A model generated the notes under the pieces. The model ran no database searches. It was given only the letters and a program-made list of their open reading frames with translations, and was not told the origin of the DNA. 5,237 nt of DNA from contig DLND01000083.1 in assembly GCA_002476905.1 (NCBI GenBank), positions 1 through 5,237 on the forward strand, read 5' to 3'. How positions within the stretch are numbered: position 1 is the stretch's first letter; each line of letters starts with the position of its first letter. The position numbers and the translations under genes were made by a program. The DNA is from Flavobacteriales bacterium UBA7519 (GTDB lineage: Bacteria > Bacteroidota > Bacteroidia > Flavobacteriales > Weeksellaceae). Below, piece after piece: positions 1-5,237 of the stretch.

Positions 1-2746
1 TCTCTTTAATCAAATCTTCAGGAGTTCCAGTGAAAACAATTTCTCCACCGTATTTTCCGGCATTGGGGCCAACGTCGATAATGTGGTCGGCACATTTAAT
101 AATGTCAGGTTGGTGTTCAATGACGACCACCGAATGTCCTAATTCTATCAATGCCTGAAGTGATGTCAGCAATTTCTTGATATCATGGAAATGCAAACCG
201 GTTGAAGGTTCGTCAAATACAAACAAAGTTTTTTCTGTCGTTACACCTTTCACAAGAAAAGAGGCCAACTTAACTCTCTGCGCTTCGCCACCTGAAAGGG
301 TAGAAGAGGACTGACCGAGTTGGAGATAACCCAAACCAACATCATGCAAAGGTTTCAGTTTGGTTGCGATTTTTTCTTCGTGGTTTTCCTTGAAGAATTC
401 CAACGCTTCGTCAACGGTCATATGAAGAATATCGGAAATATTTTTCTCGTCGTATTTGATTTCGAGGATTTCTTTTTTGAAACGCGTTCCGTGGCAATGT
501 TCACATTCTAGCTCGATGTCTGCCATAAACTGCATTGATACTGTGATAACGCCATCACCTTTACATTCGTCACATCTTCCGCCATCTACATTGAAGGAGA
601 AATGCTTCGGTTTCAAACCTTGAACTTTCGCTGATTTTTGTTTTGCAAAAAGGTCACGAATGTCGTCATAAGCTTTCAGGTAGGTGACAGGATTGGAACG
701 AGATGATTTTCCAATCGGATTTTGGTCAATCAGTTCAATATTCTGAATCAATCTTGAAGGAAATTCCACCGAATCATAATCCGCTTTTTTGCCACCCATT
801 CCGAGCTGAATCTGAATTGCATTGGTCATCACTTCTTTCATCAAAGTCGATTTTCCACTTCCAGAAACACCTGTGATCACCGTCAGACATTCCAACGGAA
901 CATTCACATCTACATTCTTCAGGTTATTTTGACGAGCGCCTTTTATCGCTATAAATTCTTTTGTTTTTCTTCGTTTGGCAGGAACTTCGATTTCCAAATC
1001 GCCATTCAGATATTTGGCGGTCAAAGTATCCGCTTTCAACATTTCCTTATAATCGCCGCTGAAAACCAAATCTCCACCAAGATAACCCGCTTCTGGACCA
1101 ATATCGATGATGTAATCTGCTTCTCGCATCACATCTTCGTCGTGTTCTACAACAATTACGGTATTTCCAAGGTCTCGAAGTTGTTTCAAAACACCAATCA
1201 GATTTTCTGTATCTCGGGAATGCAGACCAATACTTGGTTCATCCAGAATATAAATAGAACCAACCAATGAACTTCCTAAACTCGTCGCCAGATTAATTCT
1301 TTGACTTTCTCCACCAGAAAGCGTGTTGGATGTTCGGTTTAATGTTAAATATCCCAAACCAACTTTCGTCAAAAACTCCAATCTGGTTTCGATTTCGTAA
1401 GTCAGACGTTTGGCGATTTCTCTGTCGTGGTCGTTGAGTTTTAAAGATTTGATTAGTGGAAGCAATTCGTCCAAAGGTAATTCAATCAAAGACTGAATGT
1501 TGTGTCCGTCAATCTTCACCCAGCTTGTTTCTTCTCGTAATCTGAGACCTTCACAGGTTGGGCAAATGGTCTTGCCGCGATAACGTGAAAGCATCACACG
1601 ATACTGGATTTTATAAAGATTTTCTTCCAGCATTTTAAAGAAATTATCAATGCTTGGGAAATTTCTTGTTTTGTCACCTCTCCACAGGTATTGCTTCTGC
1701 TCTTTGGTTAACTGATGATAAGGCTTATGAATCGGGAAATCTTTAGCTTTTTTGATGAAATCCTTTTTCCATTCGCTCATACTTTCGCCTTTCCAGGAAG
1801 CGACTGCATCTTCGTGAAGCGACAGGTTTTTGTTTGGGATTACCAAATCTTCATCAATTCCAATCACTTTTCCGTAACCTTCGCAAGTTGGACAAGCGCC
1901 GTAAGGATTGTTGAAACTGAAATAATGAACATTTGGTTCGTTGAAAACGATGCCGTCTAATTCAAATTTATTAGAAAACTCACGGATTTTTCCCGTGTCT
2001 GTATTTTTAAGTGAACAATAGCCGTGACCTTCGTAGAAAGCCATTTGGATAGAATCTGCCAAACGTTGCAGGAAATTCTCATCTTCCTCATAACTGAATC
2101 TATCAATGACCAAATTAATCGTCATATCTTTTTCCGGTGTAAATCCGAAAGATTCCAAATCCTCAATTCCTGCAAGATTTCCATTCACTTCCAACCTCGT
2201 GAAACCTGAAACTTTAAGCGTTTTCAATAATTCAGCAAATGTTTTAACTTCAAATGTCAAAGGTGTCAACAATAAAAAAGTTGAATCTTTTTTAGAATTC
2301 TTGATGAAATCAATAACATCTGTTACGCTGTCTTTTTTAACTTCCTCACCTGAAATTGGTGAAAAGGTTCTTCCAACTCTGGCGTACAGCAATTTCATAT
2401 AATCGTAAATCTCCGTAGAAGTCCCAACCGTAGAACGCGGATTGGACGATATCACTTTCTGCTGAATTGCAATCGATGGTGCCAAACCTTTGATGTCATC
2501 GATTTTCGGTTTTTCTAATTTGCCCAAAAACTGACGGGCATAGGAACTGAGACTTTCCACGTAACGCCTTTGTCCTTCGGCATAAATCGTGTCGAAAGCC
2601 AGTGAAGATTTTCCACTTCCGGATACACCTGTAATCACAATCAGTTTATTCTTAGGAATCAGAACGTCTATGTGTTTCAGGTTGTTAAGGTGTGCGTTTT
2701 TTACGAAAATATATTTTTTGATATCGATTTCAGAAGCTGTAGCCAT
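1..2746 (-). CDS. uvrA: UvrA, excinuclease ABC subunit A (3' end beyond window)
   Basis: UvrA is the cytoplasmic ATPase that finds bulky DNA lesions and loads UvrB in nucleotide excision repair. The reading frame is open for 915 codons from the ATG at 2746-2744. It ends inside the C-terminal GGEIVFTGTPEDLIKE stretch, so roughly 20-30 residues are missing compared with the usual ~940. The first ATPase half has Walker A GVSGSGKSS at residues 40-48, a UvrB-binding insertion at about 120-245, signature LSGGESQR at 476-483, Walker B DEPSIGLH at 502-509 and the switch His at 535. The second half has Walker A GVSGSGKST at 626-634, the C-terminal zinc module C725/C728/C748/C751, LSGGEAQR from 817, DEPSTG at 845-850 and His 878. 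The UvrB-binding insertion argues for canonical UvrA rather than a UvrA2 paralogue. In the first zinc module only C285/C288 remain; the other CxxC is replaced by FELD (261-264). A further conserved CPTC lies at 395-398. The start MATASEIDIKKYIFVKNA fits the family N terminus. The gene is divergent from the TonB-dependent receptor gene. Confidence 0.97.
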   Translation of the reverse strand, partial: MATASEIDIKKYIFVKNAHLNNLKHIDVLIPKNKLIVITGVSGSGKSSLAFDTIYAEGQRRYVESLSSYARQFLGKLEKPKIDDIKGLAPSIAIQQKVISSNPRSTVGTSTEIYDYMKLLYARVGRTFSPISGEEVKKDSVTDVIDFIKNSKKDSTFLLLTPLTFEVKTFAELLKTLKVSGFTRLEVNGNLAGIEDLESFGFTPEKDMTINLVIDRFSYEEDENFLQRLADSIQMAFYEGHGYCSLKNTDTGKIREFSNKFELDGIVFNEPNVHYFSFNNPYGACPTCEGYGKVIGIDEDLVIPNKNLSLHEDAVASWKGESMSEWKKDFIKKAKDFPIHKPYHQLTKEQKQYLWRGDKTRNFPSIDNFFKMLEENLYKIQYRVMLSRYRGKTICPTCEGLRLREETSWVKIDGHNIQSLIELPLDELLPLIKSLKLNDHDREIAKRLTYEIETRLEFLTKVGLGYLTLNRTSNTLSGGESQRINLATSLGSSLVGSIYILDEPSIGLHSRDTENLIGVLKQLRDLGNTVIVVEHDEDVMREADYIIDIGPEAGYLGGDLVFSGDYKEMLKADTLTAKYLNGDLEIEVPAKRRKTKEFIAIKGARQNNLKNVDVNVPLECLTVITGVSGSGKSTLMKEVMTNAIQIQLGMGGKKADYDSVEFPSRLIQNIELIDQNPIGKSSRSNPVTYLKAYDDIRDLFAKQKSAKVQGLKPKHFSFNVDGGRCDECKGDGVITVSMQFMADIELECEHCHGTRFKKEILEIKYDEKNISDILHMTVDEALEFFKENHEEKIATKLKPLHDVGLGYLQLGQSSSTLSGGEAQRVKLASFLVKGVTTEKTLFVFDEPSTGLHFHDIKKLLTSLQALIELGHSVVVIEHQPDIIKCADHIIDVGPNAGKYGGEIVFTGTPEDLIKE

Positions 2747-2763
2747 AGTAAAAATAAGACTAG

Positions 2764-2771
2764 CAAATTTA
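2764..2771 (-). promoter_or_regulatory. Candidate -7 box of the uvrA promoter
   Basis: Read on the minus strand this is TAAATTTG, a full match to the Bacteroidota -7 consensus TAnnTTTG. It lies 17 bases before the uvrA ATG, which would give a leader of only about 10 bases. I see no TTG at the usual ~19-base spacing upstream (the nearest is about 31 bases away), so the -33 half is missing or diverged. The sequence between box and start has no evident Shine-Dalgarno. The assignment rests on the motif and its position only. Confidence 0.4.
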
Positions 2772-2801
2772 CGTAAAATTAAATCGTTTTCGGGTAAGTT
2801 T

Positions 2802-2835
2802 TCAAATTACATTTTAAGTTTCTCAATTAATTTGA
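2802..2835. repeat. Inverted repeat in the divergent promoter region (8-bp arms)
   Basis: TCAAATTA at 2802-2809 and TAATTTGA at 2828-2835 are perfect inverted copies separated by 18 bases. The right arm abuts the TTG proposed as the -33 element for the TonB-dependent receptor gene, so an operator role is possible. The arms are A/T-rich and the region is AT-rich, so an arm pair of this length could also arise by chance. Confidence 0.35.
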
Positions 2836-2864
2836 TTGCAGCTTAATGTTAATTTCTAAATTAG
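2836..2864 (+). promoter_or_regulatory. Candidate promoter of the TonB-dependent receptor gene
   Basis: A TTG at 2836-2838 is followed after 18 bases by TAAATTAG at 2857-2864. This differs from the Bacteroidota -7 consensus TAnnTTTG at one fixed position and has close to the usual spacing. Transcription would start near 2870 and leave a leader of about 60 bases that contains the 2875-2916 inverted repeat. It is a motif-only call with one mismatch. Confidence 0.35.
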
Positions 2865-2874
2865 CGCCCAATTA

Positions 2875-2916
2875 TTCAAAAAGTGAATTTCAACTAATAG
2901 AATTAAGCTTTTTGAA
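2875..2916 (+). repeat. 9-bp inverted repeat in the receptor gene leader
   Basis: TTCAAAAAG (2875-2883) and CTTTTTGAA (2908-2916) are perfect inverted copies with a 24-base spacer. The right arm ends 16 bases before the receptor start codon. In RNA it could form a weak hairpin (two G-C pairs of nine) next to the ribosome entry site; in DNA it could be an operator. It has no T-run after it, so it is not a terminator. An 8-base palindrome CTTATAAG follows directly at 2917-2924. No function can be assigned from sequence alone. Confidence 0.45.
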
Positions 2917-2932
2917 CTTATAAGAATTATAT

Positions 2933-4735
2933 ATGAAAAGAACTTTTACAACTTTGTTAAGCTGTGGTTTGTGCATCAGTGCAATGGCGCAGAATCAGGA
3001 AAATAATATAGAAAGAGTAGATCTCCAAGGTCGTTTTTTGTCGGTTTCGCATAATGATGTGAATGAAAATGTCACCGTTATCACCAAAAAGCAAATCGAG
3101 AACAGTCCGGCAACAAGTATTGATGAATTACTCCAGTTTTATTCGGGTTTGGATATCAGGCGACGCGGTTCCAATGGTGTGCAGAGTGATATCGGGATCA
3201 GAGGAAGTTCTTTTGAACAGGTTTTGATTTTGATTAATGGTATCAGGATGAATGATTCGCAAACGGGTCACAACACATTCAATATTCCATTTGATATTTC
3301 GGCGGTGGAACGCATCGAGATCATCAAAGGTTCATCTGCAAAGTTATATGGGCAAAATGTTTTTGCGGGTGTTATCAATATCGTTACCAAAACATCTTCA
3401 CAAGAACAGGTAACGGTGAAAGCTCAAGGCGGTGATTTTAAAACCTACGATTTGTCGGCATCTGGGACATTTGGGACAGAAAAATTTACGAATCTTTTCC
3501 AGGTAAGCAGTGGTGCTTCAGACGGTTACAGATATAATACAGATTATAAAATACAGAATTATTTTTATCAGAACAAACTAAAGATTAGCAACGGAAGTAT
3601 CGGTTTGCAAGCAGGTTTTTCTGAGAAGAAATTTGGAGCAAACGGTTTCTATGCGTCACCAGCATACACCAATCAATATGAGGAAATGCAGTCTTCCGTT
3701 GTAAGTTTGCAATATGAGCAGAAATTCAGTAATCTTTCGGTTAATTCTAGTGTTTATTGGAGAAGAGGTCAGGATATGTATCTTCTTAAGCGTGAGAATC
3801 CCTCATTCTACAGAAATATGCACATCGGGAACAATGTAGGAGGAACCGTAAATGCTTCCTACGAATCACCTATAGGAATCACAAGTGTAGGAATAGATTA
3901 CAGAAAAGAATTTTTGACCAGCAGTAATCTTGGCGAGAGAAAAAGAGATGTGACACAGGTATTTTTTGAGCATCAAGTCAAATTTTTCGATCAGAAGCTA
4001 GAAGTTAATCCAGGCGCAAGCTGGGCCAATTATTTGGGTGGTAATTTTTTCTATCCAGGCGTAGATTTGGGCTATATTTTTAATCAAAATCACAAGATTT
4101 TCGGTGCGATATCAAAAGGTTTTAGAATCCCGACTTTTACAGATTTGTATTACAGCAGTCCAGCAGAAAAAGGAAATCCTGGTCTGGTTCCGGAAAATGC
4201 AGTTTCTTCCGAGCTGGGCTATCGTTTTCAAGATCAAAAAATATTGGCGAAAATCAGCGGTTTTATCAGAAACACAACCAATGGAATAGACTGGCAAAAA
4301 GACAGCTCAACGGATCCTTGGAAAGCCGTGAATATTGCAAAAATAGATCTGAAAGGTTTTGAAACGGAGTTCAGACATCAGCCATTTGCGTTTCTGAACT
4401 ACCGTTTGGCTTATACCTATCTGGATAATAAATACAGAGATGAAATGAAATATTCCCGTTTCTCTTTGCAGAATCTGAAACACCAATTTGTTGCTCAATT
4501 GGATTTGAGATTCCTAAAGTTTTTCAGCAATCAGTTGATTTATAAATACTCTGAACGTGTGAATCTTGGCAGTTATAATATTTTGGATGAGCAACTTAAT
4601 TTCCGAATCAAAGACTTAAATTTTTATGTCTTAATTAATAACCTTACAAATACCAAATACACAGAATCTAATCTGGTTCCGATGCCGGGAAGATGGTTTC
4701 ATCTAGGATTTACTTATCAGATTAAAATGAATTAA
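2933..4735 (+). CDS. TonB-dependent outer-membrane receptor, BtuB-like size
   Basis: This complete 600-residue protein is an outer-membrane beta-barrel that should import a scarce ligand using energy from TonB-ExbBD. Residues 1-19 form a signal peptide, with likely cleavage after SAMA so that the mature protein begins at Gln20. The plug domain runs from about 44 to 153 and shows DELLQFYSGLDI, the IRG motif at 89-91, and the conserved segment ERIEIIKGSSAKLYGQ with INIVTK ending at 153. The barrel fills the rest, with the typical FRIPTFTDLYY (397-407) and GNPGLVPE (414-421) strand and loop, and ends PGRWFHLGFTYQIKMN. There is no N-terminal carboxypeptidase-regulatory-like domain as in SusC-type receptors. 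The length is close to BtuB (~614), but no cobalamin, heme or siderophore gene is adjacent, so the ligand is unknown. The only cysteines, C11 and C14, lie in the signal peptide. The start has no strong Shine-Dalgarno. The gene is divergent from uvrA and is followed by a palindrome that probably ends its transcript. Confidence 0.93.
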   Translation: MKRTFTTLLSCGLCISAMAQNQENNIERVDLQGRFLSVSHNDVNENVTVITKKQIENSPATSIDELLQFYSGLDIRRRGSNGVQSDIGIRGSSFEQVLILINGIRMNDSQTGHNTFNIPFDISAVERIEIIKGSSAKLYGQNVFAGVINIVTKTSSQEQVTVKAQGGDFKTYDLSASGTFGTEKFTNLFQVSSGASDGYRYNTDYKIQNYFYQNKLKISNGSIGLQAGFSEKKFGANGFYASPAYTNQYEEMQSSVVSLQYEQKFSNLSVNSSVYWRRGQDMYLLKRENPSFYRNMHIGNNVGGTVNASYESPIGITSVGIDYRKEFLTSSNLGERKRDVTQVFFEHQVKFFDQKLEVNPGASWANYLGGNFFYPGVDLGYIFNQNHKIFGAISKGFRIPTFTDLYYSSPAEKGNPGLVPENAVSSELGYRFQDQKILAKISGFIRNTTNGIDWQKDSSTDPWKAVNIAKIDLKGFETEFRHQPFAFLNYRLAYTYLDNKYRDEMKYSRFSLQNLKHQFVAQLDLRFLKFFSNQLIYKYSERVNLGSYNILDEQLNFRIKDLNFYVLINNLTNTKYTESNLVPMPGRWFHLGFTYQIKMN

Positions 4736-4744
4736 AATTTCAAT

Positions 4745-4807
4745 CACATAGGCATACAGAAAAACTATTTGGTCTGTTTATTTTTAGATAAACTATGTGT
4801 CTATGTG
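4745..4807 (+). terminator. Nested palindrome after the receptor gene, possible terminator
   Basis: Bases 4745-4759 can pair with 4793-4807 over 15 positions: 12 Watson-Crick pairs, two G-U wobbles and one C-A mismatch. Inside the 33-base loop, TTTAT (4777-4781) and ATAAA (4788-4792) form a second small stem with a 6-base loop. It starts 10 bases after the receptor stop codon and sits before the next promoter, as expected for a transcript end. The downstream tract is TTAATTTCTC rather than a clean T-run, so efficient intrinsic termination is uncertain; mRNA 3' end protection is an alternative. Confidence 0.45.
4745..4807. repeat. CTATGTG heptamer in three copies, REP-like palindromic unit
   Basis: CTATGTG occurs as a direct pair at 4793-4799 and 4801-4807, one base apart, and once inverted (CACATAG) at 4745-4751. 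It forms the outer arms of the palindrome and is richer in G/C than the flanks. The design resembles the dispersed intergenic palindromes of flavobacterial genomes; that likeness is from memory and not searched. A single copy in this window cannot prove a repeat family. Confidence 0.4.
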
Positions 4808-4848
4808 GTTAATTTCTCAAAATAAGTATAAATAGATTCTAAATCAAT

Positions 4849-4856
4849 TAAATTTG
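4849..4856 (+). promoter_or_regulatory. -7 box of the prmA promoter
   Basis: TAAATTTG matches the Bacteroidota -7 consensus TAnnTTTG fully and lies 14 bases before the prmA ATG, implying a leader of under about 10 bases. No TTG is present at the usual spacing upstream. The same octamer followed by C precedes uvrA. Its position after the palindrome suggests prmA is transcribed independently of the receptor gene. Confidence 0.45.
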
Positions 4857-4870
4857 CAAAAAATTATACA

Positions 4871-5237
4871 ATGGCAGCTTACTTAGAATTCAATTTTAAA
4901 ATAAATCCTTTACAACCCTGGAACGAAATACTGATGGCAGAACTGATAGAAATCGGTTTTGACAGCTTTACCGAAGAATATGACGGTGTTTTGGGCTACA
5001 TTCAGAAAGATATTTTCAATGAAAATGAATTGAAGAATATTCCGCTTTTTCAAAATGACAATGTGAAAATCCAATATTCTTACGAAGAAATGCCAAATAT
5101 CAACTGGAATGAGGAATGGGAAAAGAATTTTTCCCCAATAAATGTGGAAGATAAAGTTTTGATTCGCGCAGAATTCCACGAACCGAATCCTCAAATGCAC
5201 GAGATCGTGATTCAGCCAAAAATGTCTTTTGGAACGG
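4871..5237 (+). CDS. prmA: Ribosomal protein L11 methyltransferase PrmA (N-terminal part)
   Basis: PrmA uses S-adenosylmethionine to methylate ribosomal protein L11 in the cytoplasm. The window holds the first 122 codons, from MAAYLEFNFKINPLQPWNEIL to PKMSFGT; a Bacteroidota PrmA is usually about 275 residues, so somewhat under half is present. The first ~60 residues are the substrate-recognition domain, with the IGFDSFTEEYDGVLGYI pattern. A linker follows with the family-typical NWNEEWEKNFSPI. The window stops at SFGT, the beginning of SAM-binding motif I, which normally continues GHH or similar. The ATG is supported by the family N terminus and by the -7 box 14 bases upstream. No Shine-Dalgarno is visible, only an A-rich leader. 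No frameshift is seen in the portion present. The catalytic domain is outside the window, so its integrity cannot be judged. Confidence 0.92.
   Translation, partial: MAAYLEFNFKINPLQPWNEILMAELIEIGFDSFTEEYDGVLGYIQKDIFNENELKNIPLFQNDNVKIQYSYEEMPNINWNEEWEKNFSPINVEDKVLIRAEFHEPNPQMHEIVIQPKMSFGT

Noticed and set aside
929..1270. Open plus-strand frame of 113 codons
   Set aside because: It is antisense to uvrA and its translation is low-complexity and family-free. The minus-strand frame carries clear UvrA motifs through the whole stretch. The other plus-strand frames within 320-2846 are rejected for the same reason.
1..2746. UvrA2 or drug-resistance UvrA-like paralogue
   Set aside because: The UvrB-binding insertion (about residues 120-245) is present, and both ATPase sites and the C-terminal zinc module are intact, as in canonical UvrA.
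2747..2932. Cobalamin riboswitch upstream of a BtuB-like receptor
   Set aside because: The 186-bp region is almost all A/T, shows no B12-box-like conserved core, and leaves a predicted leader of only about 60 bases, too short for this riboswitch class.
2960..2976. Lipobox (LLSC) at the receptor N terminus
   Set aside because: Only about five hydrophobic residues precede Cys11, and a better signal peptidase I site (AMA before Gln20) follows. A barrel receptor fits signal peptidase I processing.
4104..4498. Short frames on both strands inside the receptor gene
   Set aside because: They overlap the conserved barrel segment of the TonB-dependent receptor and have no leader signals or family features of their own.
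4910..5200. Open minus-strand frame of 96 codons
   Set aside because: It is the complement of prmA, whose plus-strand product matches the PrmA N-terminal domain. The antisense product has no recognisable feature.

Overview
The window looks like ordinary chromosome from a member of the Bacteroidota, most likely a flavobacterium of the Chryseobacterium/Weeksellaceae type. The grounds are its AT-rich composition, A/T-rich leaders without a clear Shine-Dalgarno, -7 boxes of the TAnnTTTG type, and the flavour of the UvrA and PrmA proteins. The taxonomic call is inference from sequence character, not from a search.

Layout: (1) Positions 1-2746, minus strand, carry nearly all of uvrA, the damage-recognition ATPase of nucleotide excision repair. 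Its last few tens of residues lie beyond the left edge. (2) Positions 2747-2932 are a divergent 186-bp promoter region with a -7 box for uvrA, a weaker promoter candidate for the rightward gene, and two perfect inverted repeats. (3) Positions 2933-4735, plus strand, encode a complete 600-residue TonB-dependent outer-membrane receptor of BtuB-like size, with no N-terminal regulatory or carboxypeptidase-like extension. (4) Positions 4736-4870 are a 135-bp gap with a nested palindrome built on a CTATGTG heptamer, followed by a perfect -7 box. (5) Positions 4871-5237, plus strand, are the first 122 codons of prmA, the ribosomal protein L11 methyltransferase, cut by the right edge just at its SAM-binding motif.

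The three genes serve unrelated processes (DNA repair, outer-membrane uptake, ribosomal protein modification). Each appears to have its own promoter, so nothing here suggests a joint system. I found no mobile element, CRISPR array, RNA gene or defence system. The points worth a second look are the intergenic palindromes, the repeated -7 element close to two start codons, the loss of half of the first zinc module in UvrA, and the orphan receptor.
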